Source of the DNA: Allofournierella massiliensis
GTDB taxonomy: Bacteria > Bacillota > Clostridia > Oscillospirales > Ruminococcaceae
Direction of reading: 5' to 3'
DNA: 64,000 nucleotides
Assembly: GCF_004345265.1 (NCBI RefSeq)
Contig: NZ_SLUM01000017.1
Location: forward strand, 22,993 to 86,992
This document shows, piece by piece, positions 8,280 through 17,213 of this stretch (position 1 is its first letter; each line of letters begins with the position of its first letter). The notes beneath the pieces are model-generated. The model did not search any database and was not told where the DNA came from. It worked only from the letters and a program-made list of their open reading frames with translations. A program made the position numbers and the translations under genes.

Positions 8280-11200
8280 GTGGATAAAAGCGAGAAACGA
8301 TTTGAGCGAGATATAGAATCCTTCCTGATTTCCCCAGAAGGTGGTTACACTCAGTTTTGCGGACAGGATGCCGAGGGCAATTGGGTACATACTCGTCAAC
8401 ATGATGTTTCCAAGTGCATCTATATGGATGTGCTCTGTGAATTCATCGCCAAGACCCAGCCCAAGGAATGGGCCAAGTATACCAAGTATTATGGTGCCAG
8501 CGCTGCGGACAAGCTGTATCACCGCCTGGAAACCACCATCTCTAACCAAGGTTTACTATATGTCCTCCGCAACGGTATCGAGGATATGGGCTGCAAGCTG
8601 AAGGTCTGCTTCTTCAAGCCAGAGTCCAACCTGAACCCGCTTGCTATTGAGCTCTACGAGGCTAACATCCTTGGCTGCGCCCGTCAGTTCCGCTACACCA
8701 CCGCCAATACCAATACCATCGACATGGTGCTGTCTGTGAACGGCATTCCTGTGGTTGCTCTGGAACTGAAGAACCAACTGACCGGGCAGGACTATGTCTG
8801 CGCCATCAACCAGTTCAAGCATGACCGCAGCTCCAAGGAGTTCGCGTTCCGCCTGAACCACCGTTTCCTGGTCTACTTTGCCGTCGACCTTTACGAAGCA
8901 TGGATGACTACCCGGCTTGCAGACGGAGGTACTCGCTTTCTGCCTTTCAACCAAGGCTCCAATGGTGCTGGTGTTACTGGCGGTGCAGGCAATCCCCAGA
9001 ATCCCAACGGCTATGCCACAAGCTACCTCTGGGAGGAAGTGCTGCAGCGTGACAGCCTGCTCGACCTCATCCACCGTTTCATTTCCTTTGTGAAGGAAAA
9101 AGAGGAAGTAGTCAAGAACGGTGTTACAAAAACTGTCACCAAGGAAAAGATGATCTTCCCGCGCTACCACCAGTACGATGTGGTACGTAAGATCATGGCT
9201 GATGTGCGAGAAAACGGTGTCGGTACCAACTATCTGATTCAGCACTCCGCAGGCTCAGGCAAGTCCAACTCCATTGCGTGGATTGCTTACCGTCTTGCCT
9301 CCGTTCACGATGTGGAGAACAATGGCCTGTTCGATTCCGTTATTGTGGTCACCAACCGCGTGGTACTGGACAGCCAGTTGCAGGACACCATCAACAGCTT
9401 TGAACACCAGGTTGGTTTGGTGGAAGCTATTGATGATAAGAAGAACTCCCGCAGCCTTGCGGAAGCCATCAACGATAAAAAGCGTATCATCATCTGCACC
9501 ATCCAGAAGTTCCTCTTTGCAAAGAAGGATATGGAGAAGTTCCGTGGCCGTAAGTTCGCCATCATCATCGACGAGGCCCACCAGGGGCAGAATGGTGAAA
9601 GCGCAAAATCCCTCCGCCGCAGCCTAATTGATATTGGCGTTGCTATCAAAGAGTATGCCGAAGAAGCGGGAATCGAAGAGGAAGAAGTGGATCTGACCGA
9701 CGAGTACATCAATGCAGTCATCGGCCAGGGCAGACATGACAATCAGTCCTTCTTTGCTTTCACTGCCACCCCCAAGGGGCAGACTCTGGAATCCTTTGGT
9801 ACCGTAGTGGGAATGACCCCGGAAGGCGAACCCATCAAGGCTCCGTTCCATGTGTACTCTATGCGGCAGGCTATAGAGGAAGGTTATATACTGGATGTGC
9901 TGGCGAACTACACCACAGTCAAAGAGGCGTTCAGGCTAATCCGTGTGTCCGAGGATAACCCGGAACTCATTGAGGGTCAGGCATCCCGTGCGCTGTTCAA
10001 GTATTACAAACAGCACGGTTATACCATTGCCCAGAAAACTGAAATGATTATGACCAATTTCCTGGAAAACTGCCGTTATCAGATTGGCGGTAAGGGCAAG
10101 GCTATGGTCGTGGCAGACAGCCGTGCAAACGCAGTCCGTTATTATCTCGCTATCAAGAAGTATCTGGCCGACCATGCCGATCAATGCGTAGGCTGCGATG
10201 TGATGGTTGCTTTTTCTGGCGAAGTTACCCTGGATGACTATCCGAGTGAAAAGCCTTTCACCGAGGCAACCATGAACCTGGATGAAAACGGCAAGTATAT
10301 CACCACCGACAAAAAGTTCCGTAAGGCGTTCCACAGCAGCCAGTACAACATTCTGGTCGTTGCGAACAAGTATCAAACGGGCTTTGATGAGCCGCTGCTC
10401 CACACCATGTATGTGGATAAGAAACTGCGTGATGTTACCGCAGTTCAGACTCTCTCGCGTCTTAATCGTACTGCTTTCGGAAAGAACAGCACCTTTGTTC
10501 TGGATTTCGAGAACACCGAGGAGGATATCAAAGGTGCCTTCCTGCCGTACTATGAAACCACGACACTTGAAGGTAGCACTGATTTGAATCAGGTCTATGA
10601 CCTCCGTAATAAGATTCGGGATTTCATGCTGTACAATTTCGATGATGTGGAGACCTTCAACAAATTCATGGCAACCCAGGCAGGCAAAGACCAGGATGCC
10701 GCTGCCCTTGGCAGACTGGCAGGTATGTTCCGTCCCGTAATTGCTCGGTACATGGATCTGAGCGAAGATGACCGCTATTCCGTTCGGGACTATGTGCGAA
10801 AGTTCAATAAGGCGTATGCTTTTGTTACGCAGTTGGTGCGGCTCCATGACAGGGATTTGTTTAACGAATATCAGTATACCCTGCATCTCGTTCGACTTCT
10901 TCCGAGAAGCGGCGGCGATGAATTTGTGGATATTGAGGACAAAATCAAGCTGGAGTACGCATCCCTCACCGAGACCTTCCGTGGGGCAATCGTCCTGGAT
11001 GAGAAGCCGCCCGTATTTGTGCCCGGTGGCAGCACCGCACCGAAGGTACCTAACAAGAAGAAAGATACCCTCCAGAGCATCATCGACAAGGTGAACGAAC
11101 GCTTCAGTGGAAACTTCACCGATGCCGACCGCGTCATCATCGAGGGGATCTATCAGATGTTCATGAAGGACTCCGAGGTTAAGAAGTTCAGAAAATATGC

Positions 11201-11384
11201 CAAGGACAACAGTACCGAAATGTTCGTGCGGTCTCTGTTCCCTGATAAGTTCCGCGATATTGTGACCCAGTGTTTCCTTGATAACAACGACTCCTTTGCA
11301 AAATTGTTTAACGACCCGGATTTCTATCAGAAGGTTCAGGAAGCAATGGCCCAGGAATTGTACAAGGCATTGAGAAAAGAATAA
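8280..11384 (+). CDS. hsdR: type I restriction endonuclease subunit HsdR
   Basis: A 1034-residue motor and nuclease subunit, normal length for the family. The N-terminal PD-(D/E)xK nuclease shows DMVLSVNGIPVVALELKN (about 147-165). Next is a superfamily 2 translocase with Walker A HSAGSGKSNS (about 322-331), the DEAH box IIIDEAHQGQ (about 429) and FFAFTATPK (about 495). The second RecA lobe ends in QTLSRLNRT, and a helical C-terminal domain binds the methylase. The start is GTG at 8280, behind AAGGGGG. It should cut unmodified DNA far from the HsdS site using ATP. It is separated from hsdS by three other genes, an unusual layout. Confidence 0.95.
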   Translation: MDKSEKRFERDIESFLISPEGGYTQFCGQDAEGNWVHTRQHDVSKCIYMDVLCEFIAKTQPKEWAKYTKYYGASAADKLYHRLETTISNQGLLYVLRNGIEDMGCKLKVCFFKPESNLNPLAIELYEANILGCARQFRYTTANTNTIDMVLSVNGIPVVALELKNQLTGQDYVCAINQFKHDRSSKEFAFRLNHRFLVYFAVDLYEAWMTTRLADGGTRFLPFNQGSNGAGVTGGAGNPQNPNGYATSYLWEEVLQRDSLLDLIHRFISFVKEKEEVVKNGVTKTVTKEKMIFPRYHQYDVVRKIMADVRENGVGTNYLIQHSAGSGKSNSIAWIAYRLASVHDVENNGLFDSVIVVTNRVVLDSQLQDTINSFEHQVGLVEAIDDKKNSRSLAEAINDKKRIIICTIQKFLFAKKDMEKFRGRKFAIIIDEAHQGQNGESAKSLRRSLIDIGVAIKEYAEEAGIEEEEVDLTDEYINAVIGQGRHDNQSFFAFTATPKGQTLESFGTVVGMTPEGEPIKAPFHVYSMRQAIEEGYILDVLANYTTVKEAFRLIRVSEDNPELIEGQASRALFKYYKQHGYTIAQKTEMIMTNFLENCRYQIGGKGKAMVVADSRANAVRYYLAIKKYLADHADQCVGCDVMVAFSGEVTLDDYPSEKPFTEATMNLDENGKYITTDKKFRKAFHSSQYNILVVANKYQTGFDEPLLHTMYVDKKLRDVTAVQTLSRLNRTAFGKNSTFVLDFENTEEDIKGAFLPYYETTTLEGSTDLNQVYDLRNKIRDFMLYNFDDVETFNKFMATQAGKDQDAAALGRLAGMFRPVIARYMDLSEDDRYSVRDYVRKFNKAYAFVTQLVRLHDRDLFNEYQYTLHLVRLLPRSGGDEFVDIEDKIKLEYASLTETFRGAIVLDEKPPVFVPGGSTAPKVPNKKKDTLQSIIDKVNERFSGNFTDADRVIIEGIYQMFMKDSEVKKFRKYAKDNSTEMFVRSLFPDKFRDIVTQCFLDNNDSFAKLFNDPDFYQKVQEAMAQELYKALRKE

Positions 11385-11465
11385 CACGATGTATTTTTTA
11401 CTTGCATCATTGCCTGCTGTTGAAGCCAGGATATAAAGCAAAATTTTAGAGCAAAGAATGGGGGT

Positions 11466-14400
11466 ATGGATATGCAGATACTTCAATTAGATGAGTTTTT
11501 AAGGTCAATAAAACAAAATATAGATACTCCACATTCTTTGCTACTCGGTGCAGGTGCATCTATTGAGTCGGGAATCCCATCGGCAGCAGACTGCATTTGG
11601 GATTGGAAACGTGAAATCTATTTATCGCAAAACCCAGGTGCAATTGGAAACTTTGACAATTCCAAGTCTGAGGGTGTCCGCAGAGTTATTCAGCGGTGGA
11701 TCGATTCACAAAATATATACCCGGCAGAGAATAGCGCAGAGGAGTACTCGTATTTTGCGGAAAAGGCATACCCAATAGCGGATGATCGCCGAAAATACTT
11801 TCAGCACTTGGTGTCAAACCATGATCCAAGCTTGGGATATCATCTGATTTCTTTGCTCGCGTTAGAAAATATAATAAAAAGTGTGTGGACAACAAATTTT
11901 GATGGTATGACACTGAAGTGTGCACATCAATACAGCCCGCTCGTTCCCATAGAAATAACCGCAGAAACCTCGGGCAGGATATACCGTGGAGATGTTGACA
12001 AGGAGCTCCTATGCATCGCTTTACATGGTGACTATAAATATGGGGCGCTAAAAAATACAGAGAAAGAACTTGATTCGCAAGACGGTGAACTGGTAAAGGC
12101 ATTGCTGCATGAACTGACCAACCGAGATTTAATTGTTATGGGATACAGCGGGCGAGACCAGTCACTTATGAATGCTTTGCAGCAAGTTTATTCGACGAAA
12201 GGTGCGGGCAAACTTTTTTGGTGTGGTTACGGAACGAGGGTTTCATCAGAAGTTAAAGCGTTGGTTGAGATGGCCAACAAAAATGGCAGAGCCGCTTTCT
12301 ATATTCCAACTGAAGGCTTTGACAGTACAATGTATGCAATCGCCCGCCACTGCATGAGTGAAAATAGAGAGTTTTTGGGGAAAGTGGACGATATCAAAAA
12401 GAAGCTGTCTATTACACTTGAGCCACAGCATAGTGGGTTCCTGCAACCTAATCTAACTATAAACAAAGTGGTAAGCACCAATGCGTTCCCAATCGCATTC
12501 CCAAATCAGTGCTACCAGTTTGAGGTTTTGCTTGCTCCTGGCGAAAAACAGTGGGATTTTTGCAAAATGCTGGGTAGAGATGATGTTATGGCTGTGCCCT
12601 ACAAGAATCTTGTGTATGCGTGGGGGTCGAAATCCGTCATCGAGGAAGCATGCAAAGGCAAGCTAAAAACCAATATTGAGTTATGCCCGTTAAGCAGAGC
12701 GACAATCGCTGGAAATGGTACATTTCGGGAGTTATTGCTCAAAACACTTGTTCACATTCTTGCCGCAAGCCATGGTCTGGGACATTCAAAGGACAAAATC
12801 TGGGATACAAAAGAAGTGTTGAAGTACCGTGTTGGAGCCAAAACTGTTACAGCATATTCTGGAGTTCGGCTTGCGTTGTTATTTGATAACAAATACAGTT
12901 ATCTCACACTTGTTCCGAGTTTCATGTACGCTGATGACGCAGTACTAACCAGGGAAGAAAAAAAGCAATTTGCGGACTGGTTCAATGCGAAAGTCAATAA
13001 TGGTCGGCCAAACCAAAACGCAAATGAGCACATTAGAAAATGGGTCAGAAAAGTAATCGGCAACAAAAGGTTTTCAGCCAATTATCCTTTAGGGAGTACA
13101 ACGAACTTTACATTTTCGGTTGTAAATAGCAGCGCGTTGGTTGGCGTGAACTTCGGAAAACAAGCTTCTATACAATTGCCCGATACCATTTCGCCCAAAC
13201 GGATTATTTTTTCTGGAATAGAATATCGAGATCCAACACTTCGATTCTGCGGCACATCTATGCGCGGTGTGGCTGAAGATTTCCATCCAATGCGCGGGTT
13301 GATTTCGAATGCCCCTGTAGATTATGCCATGAATAGCGGCGTATTACATTCTGCAATCTCGGTAGGGGTTGTTTGTCCAGATGAGCATAACCAAAAGTTT
13401 GCTCAGTTCATTTCCGGTTTGAATCGCCAGTCGCAAGCGAAGCACAATACTGATTATCTAATTTCCTTCCCAGGTTTCTATCAGGCCTTCAAGACAGGTC
13501 TTGATTTACCGGATCCCAACAGCAGCAAGTGGAAGCAAATTACCGCTTCAAGTGAGTGGGATGTCCATAAAGCCGCTGTTGAGTTTGGTGATTCAATAAT
13601 TAGAAAAATTGACCAGCTTAGCGCAAACTCTATTGATGTTATACTGATTTACATTCCCAAGGAGTACGAAGTATTCACATCATATACCGATGGAACGGTA
13701 AATTATGATTTACATGATTACATTAAAGCTTACGCTGCGCAAAAACAGGTAGCAACACAATTTGTTCGAGAAAAAACGATCGAGAGCGATCTGCATTGCC
13801 AAATTATGTGGGCTCTTTCTTTGGCGCTGTATGTAAAGTCCGGGCGGACTCCTTGGGTGGTGAACGGAATACAGCCAGATACGGCTTTTGCTGGAATTGG
13901 ATACAGTGTTATGAATGGACCGTCGGAAAGCAATGTGGTTGTTGGTTGTAGCCATATATACTCTTCTGATGGTCGTGGAATGAAGTACAAGCTTTCCAAA
14001 ATTCAAGATTATTCGTTCGACAGAAAGAAAAATCCGTATTTATCCGAAGAAGAAGCATATAGGATCGGTCTCAATATCAAAGAATTGTTCTACAAATCTT
14101 TTTCTGAACTACCGAAGCGGGTCGTTATTCACAAACGTACACCTTTCCGAAAAGAGGAAGTCAAAGGATTGGTGGAAAGCCTGTCATCTGCGGGAGTTAA
14201 GAATATAGAGCTTCTTGAGATAACATACGAGGATAACCTGAAATGCTTTGCGTTAAATGAGCGTTGCACGCAGGTGGACGGATATCCTGTGCGCCGAGGG
14301 ATGTGCTTCCCAATTGACAAAAACACCATGTATCTTTTTACCCATGGAATTGCACCATCTGTAATTTCTCCGAACAGGAGATATTTCCAGGGCGGTAAAA

Positions 14401-14618
14401 GTGTCCCGCTACCACTAAAAGTGGTTAAACACTATGGTTCTGGGGATATGGCACAGATTGCGACGGAAATTCTTGGATTGTCGAAAATGAACTGGAACAG
14501 TTTTGGACTGTATTCAAAACTGCCCTGTACGATAGAATCTTCGAATGAAATTGCACGAATCGGATGGTTGCTGTCTCAATTTGAGGGAACACTTTACGAT
14601 TATCGCTACTTTATGTGA
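11466..14618 (+). CDS. single-chain SIR2-APAZ-Argonaute (short pAgo fusion)
   Basis: A 1050-residue fusion. The SIR2 domain (1 to about 290) has LLLGAGASIESGIPSA (about 26-41), TTNFD with the catalytic Asn (about 141), LHGD with the catalytic His (about 186) and MGYSGRDQSLM. An APAZ-like region follows, then a MID domain with DLHDYIKAYAAQKQVATQF (about 748), then PIWI (about 790 to the end) with NWNSFGLYSKLP. Relatives with this layout act as guide-directed sensors of invader DNA that deplete NAD and stop the cell. In PIWI the first catalytic Asp is replaced (AGIGYS, about 807) and the later Asp is missing (IHKRTP, about 888), so it should not slice. ATG 11466 lies one base after the G-rich site; ATG 11472 is better spaced. 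Confidence 0.9.
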   Translation: MDMQILQLDEFLRSIKQNIDTPHSLLLGAGASIESGIPSAADCIWDWKREIYLSQNPGAIGNFDNSKSEGVRRVIQRWIDSQNIYPAENSAEEYSYFAEKAYPIADDRRKYFQHLVSNHDPSLGYHLISLLALENIIKSVWTTNFDGMTLKCAHQYSPLVPIEITAETSGRIYRGDVDKELLCIALHGDYKYGALKNTEKELDSQDGELVKALLHELTNRDLIVMGYSGRDQSLMNALQQVYSTKGAGKLFWCGYGTRVSSEVKALVEMANKNGRAAFYIPTEGFDSTMYAIARHCMSENREFLGKVDDIKKKLSITLEPQHSGFLQPNLTINKVVSTNAFPIAFPNQCYQFEVLLAPGEKQWDFCKMLGRDDVMAVPYKNLVYAWGSKSVIEEACKGKLKTNIELCPLSRATIAGNGTFRELLLKTLVHILAASHGLGHSKDKIWDTKEVLKYRVGAKTVTAYSGVRLALLFDNKYSYLTLVPSFMYADDAVLTREEKKQFADWFNAKVNNGRPNQNANEHIRKWVRKVIGNKRFSANYPLGSTTNFTFSVVNSSALVGVNFGKQASIQLPDTISPKRIIFSGIEYRDPTLRFCGTSMRGVAEDFHPMRGLISNAPVDYAMNSGVLHSAISVGVVCPDEHNQKFAQFISGLNRQSQAKHNTDYLISFPGFYQAFKTGLDLPDPNSSKWKQITASSEWDVHKAAVEFGDSIIRKIDQLSANSIDVILIYIPKEYEVFTSYTDGTVNYDLHDYIKAYAAQKQVATQFVREKTIESDLHCQIMWALSLALYVKSGRTPWVVNGIQPDTAFAGIGYSVMNGPSESNVVVGCSHIYSSDGRGMKYKLSKIQDYSFDRKKNPYLSEEEAYRIGLNIKELFYKSFSELPKRVVIHKRTPFRKEEVKGLVESLSSAGVKNIELLEITYEDNLKCFALNERCTQVDGYPVRRGMCFPIDKNTMYLFTHGIAPSVISPNRRYFQGGKSVPLPLKVVKHYGSGDMAQIATEILGLSKMNWNSFGLYSKLPCTIESSNEIARIGWLLSQFEGTLYDYRYFM

Positions 14619-14709
14619 AATCCGATGTAACCAAAGCGGGCGGCAATAAACAGTGATACAAAAATCACCAGAAAAGTGACGGTAAAACCAACGATAACAC
14701 CATACAATC

Positions 14710-14747
14710 AGAAGGAGCTGAGACCACCAAAAGTCTCAGCTCCTTCT
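14710..14747. terminator. bidirectional intrinsic terminator
   Basis: A perfect 15-bp stem, AGAAGGAGCTGAGAC (14710-14724) with its complement at 14733-14747, is followed by TTTTG. It lies between the converging SIR2-Argonaute gene and the sigma-like gene and marks the boundary between the defence island and the mobilizable element. Confidence 0.9.
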
Positions 14748-14757
14748 TTTGTAACGC

Positions 14758-15522
14758 CTATTCTTTTCTCTGTGATCCGTTCCGGCTGGCCCAGTGGTTG
14801 CGCAGCAGGCCTTCAATCTCTCTGTCCTTGAATCGGTAGACTACAGGGATGGCAACCGCTGCCGCGATTGCATAACCAACATATTCCAGCCAGGGATACA
14901 ACGGCAGGAGTCGCTCCACGATGATCTCGATTCCGAAATAGCACGCAAGCAACCAAAGCAGGACAAAGATGAGAACAACAGGAGAACCGGAACCCTCGCG
15001 TTTGGTGATTTTGCTCCGCAGATGCTTCAACGCACGGGTGCGGATATCCCGGATATTTCTGGACGAGCACTGCTTGTCCCGTGCGACGGATTCGGTGGAC
15101 TCGCCGTTGATGACGGTGCGAAACAGAATCTCCCTCTGCAATTCGGTCAGCTCACGCAGGCCCTCGTCAAGCTCTTTGCGCACATACATGAAGGGGTTTT
15201 CATCAGATCCCTCCGGCAGATACTTCGCCCGGTCGAACCAGCGCATATCATCATAGATTGCGTTGCGCACTTCCTCCGGAAGAAACGCCTCCGGATTGTA
15301 AGAGATGGGCTGTTTGATATCCACATCTTCCAGAGTGTCCGGCGCAACACGCTTGTGGAAGTTGGCCTCGCTGTAGTAGAGCATATGCTCCAGCTCCTTC
15401 CACTCCTCCGGATGCTCCTTCACCCACTGGTCTGCGGCAGCGGCAGCTTCCGGGTCCATAGAGTGTATCCAGCGCCAGTCGGACTGCAGTTCTTTATAAG
15501 ATTGGGTATCCTTGAAGGACAT
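14758..15522 (-). CDS. sigma-70-like factor with C-terminal membrane anchor
   Basis: A 254-residue protein. Residues about 120-175 form a sigma region 4-like helix-turn-helix (LTELQREILFRTVINGESTE, then SVARDKQCSSRNIRDIRTRA). After a basic stretch, two hydrophobic helices follow (VVLIFVLLWLLACYFGIEII and the segment YVGYAIAAAVAIPVVY), then a short basic tail. A membrane-tethered sigma-like protein suggests signal-dependent transcription or a degenerate sigma used as a regulator. The start has a GGTGAG site. It is the only gene of the mobilizable element on the minus strand and may control the plus-strand mobilization genes. The cognate promoter is not known. Confidence 0.7.
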   Translation of the reverse strand: MSFKDTQSYKELQSDWRWIHSMDPEAAAAADQWVKEHPEEWKELEHMLYYSEANFHKRVAPDTLEDVDIKQPISYNPEAFLPEEVRNAIYDDMRWFDRAKYLPEGSDENPFMYVRKELDEGLRELTELQREILFRTVINGESTESVARDKQCSSRNIRDIRTRALKHLRSKITKREGSGSPVVLIFVLLWLLACYFGIEIIVERLLPLYPWLEYVGYAIAAAVAIPVVYRFKDREIEGLLRNHWASRNGSQRKE

Positions 15523-15758
15523 GAACTCACCGCCCTTTCTGCGTTCACAAAAAGTTTACAATTTCCGACCTTCCGATTTTGCGATTTTTCTCTAAGTAAT
15601 AGTAGAAGGACAATTTCACCCGGGTGGAGTTTCCTTCGGTTCGGTACGGCACGGTTTCCGCGCTGACGAACCCACATGGCCTTTGACAGAGCACCCCCTG
15701 AGAGCATGTGCGCTCTCCGCCATACGGCAATCCGCTCGGAAGGTCATTCCATCTCTGG

Positions 15759-15778
15759 CCGTGCTCCCGGGAGCACGG
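15759..15778. terminator. 20-bp palindrome followed by T-run
   Basis: CCGTGCTCCC runs directly into its complement GGGAGCACGG (15759-15778) and is followed by TCTCTTTTTATT on the plus strand. It could end a short plus-strand transcript or serve as a protein-binding palindrome. No plus-strand gene lies directly upstream. It sits in a gene-free stretch from 15523 to 16054. Confidence 0.5.
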
Positions 15779-15861
15779 TCTCTTTTTATTCTAACACGGA
15801 GGAGGCGAAAAAGATAGCTCACAGATGAAAGCAAAAGACTCAGCTACAAAGCAGAGGAGGG

Positions 15862-15900
15862 ATGCACACCAGTACGACCACAAAACAAAAACCGCCGTGA
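15862..15900 (+). other. possible leader peptide with downstream hairpin
   Basis: AGAGGAGGG is followed directly by ATG and a 12-codon frame, MHTSTTTKQKPP then TGA. The end overlaps an inverted repeat, CCGCCG (15892-15897) with CGGCGG (15915-15920). The ribosome site is strong but very close to the ATG. This may be a leader peptide for the replication and mobilization operon, or a chance frame. Apart from this and the palindrome at 15759, the stretch 15523-16054 shows no gene. Confidence 0.25.
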
Positions 15901-16054
15901 CTGCGGCAACAGTCCGGCGGCTCGGCGCACACACAGGCACGCACAAATCTTCTGACTAAAGTATAGCAAGCAGGCGGCGGAAAAGCAATGAAAATTTTCC
16001 GCACGCTCCCTGTGTGCGCGCCATCGAACTCTACAACAACACAGGAGGTATGAA

Positions 16055-16600
16055 TTGAGTTACAATAAATGGCCCAAGCGTAGCGCAGAGAAAAACTATT
16101 TTATGGTGCCCAACGAGATATTCAGCATTGGTCTGGATTACCGGGAGATCTCCCTCTACGCCTATCTGCTCCGGTGTGAGAACCGTGAAACCTATCAGTG
16201 CTATCCCAGCTACAAAACCATTGGCAAGGCGATTGGCATGAGTGAAAACACGGTAGCCAAGTACGTGCGGCAGTTGGAGGAGAAAGGCCTCATCTACACG
16301 GAGCCGACCATCATGCAGAGCAAAGATGGAAAACCGCTGAATGGAAATCTACTCTACACCATCCGTCCTATCCCAGGTGTACTCGAAGCGTTCTATGAGC
16401 GGCAGTTCCAGCAGATGGAGGAGGACATCGCCCGTCAGCGGGTAGAGGAACAACTCGCTAAGGCCAGCGCCCAGGGCCGCCAGAACGCCCTGTGTGCGTC
16501 TTTCCGGGAAGAAGCGAGTCCCAGTCCCAACCAGGGGGTTGAAGCCGGACTTGAGCCGTTTTCGGCAGACTTTTGCAGGACGAAAGAAAAAGCAGGATAA
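16055..16600 (+). CDS. HTH replication-initiator-like protein
   Basis: A 181-residue protein whose first 110 residues match the helix-turn-helix domain of plasmid and element replication initiators: YFMVPNEIFSIGLDYREISL, then CYPSYKTIGKAIGMSENTVA and KYVRQLEEKGLI. The C-terminal part is low-complexity and charged. The start is TTG at 16055, six bases after AGGAGG. The ATG at 16050 cannot be used because it runs into a stop after two codons (ATG AAT TGA), and this mini-frame might dampen translation. In similar mobilizable elements this gene precedes the relaxase and may support replication of the excised circle. Confidence 0.7.
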   Translation: MSYNKWPKRSAEKNYFMVPNEIFSIGLDYREISLYAYLLRCENRETYQCYPSYKTIGKAIGMSENTVAKYVRQLEEKGLIYTEPTIMQSKDGKPLNGNLLYTIRPIPGVLEAFYERQFQQMEEDIARQRVEEQLAKASAQGRQNALCASFREEASPSPNQGVEAGLEPFSADFCRTKEKAG

Positions 16601-16637
16601 AGGCATGGCGTCGCAAGCGCCGCCACAGCCGCCACTT

Positions 16638-16656
16638 CTGCCCGCAGTGCGGGCAG
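16638..16656. repeat. perfect inverted repeat upstream of mobilization genes (oriT candidate)
   Basis: CTGCCCGCA and TGCGGGCAG are separated by a single G. The repeat lies in the 178-base gap between the replication-initiator-like gene and the relaxase accessory gene, a usual place for an origin of transfer. Further weak repeats follow (AAGCTGGCGT near 16671 with GCGTCAGCTT near 16713, and GCCC/GGGC near 16728). The nick site cannot be identified from sequence alone. Confidence 0.35.
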
Positions 16657-16778
16657 TTTCGGGAGTTTGAAGCTGGCGTCTTTGAGAGGCGGAAAAAGCA
16701 CCGATGGCGTCAGCTTTCCCCAAAAGCCCCATGTTACAGGGCTTTTCAAGGATGTCTTACAGAGAAATGGAGGAATTT

Positions 16779-17213
16779 ATGAGTACAGAAACCAGAGATC
16801 GCATCGCAGTCAGAATGGACCAGGAAACCAGTCGACGGCTGGAGCAATGGTATCTTGCCGACAACTGCAAAAGCAAAAACGAGTTCATCTTGAAGGCGAT
16901 GAATTTCTATATTGATCACCTGGAAATTAAGGACAACAAATCGCTCTTGCCCATGGCGATCATGTCTGCCATCGACGGTAGGCTGAGCAGACTGGAGGAC
17001 TATATCGCCCGCAGAGATTTCACCAGATGCGTAGAGCAGGATATGACGAACGGAATTATTGCGGAGGCGTTCCAGATGGACGAGGATGCCCTGAAGCGCA
17101 TACGCGCGCAGAGTGTTCGGAATGTGAAAGCGACCAACGGTCTCATCTCGCTGGAGAAATACGCACGCTCCCGTCAGGAGCAGGACTGGGATGATGACGA
17201 ATGGCAAGACTGA
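16779..17213 (+). CDS. relaxosome accessory protein (MobC-like, ribbon-helix-helix)
   Basis: A 144-residue protein. I placed the start at ATG 16779, which has a GGAGG site six bases upstream, rather than further 5'. The N-terminal 45 residues (RIAVRMDQETSRRLEQWYLA then KNEFILKAMNFYIDHL) have the ribbon-helix-helix pattern of CopG/MobC-type DNA-binding accessory proteins. A longer helical, acidic C-terminus ends in QEQDWDDDEW. It overlaps the relaxase start by 13 bases. Its likely job is to bind the transfer origin and help the relaxase nick. Confidence 0.7.
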   Translation: MSTETRDRIAVRMDQETSRRLEQWYLADNCKSKNEFILKAMNFYIDHLEIKDNKSLLPMAIMSAIDGRLSRLEDYIARRDFTRCVEQDMTNGIIAEAFQMDEDALKRIRAQSVRNVKATNGLISLEKYARSRQEQDWDDDEWQD

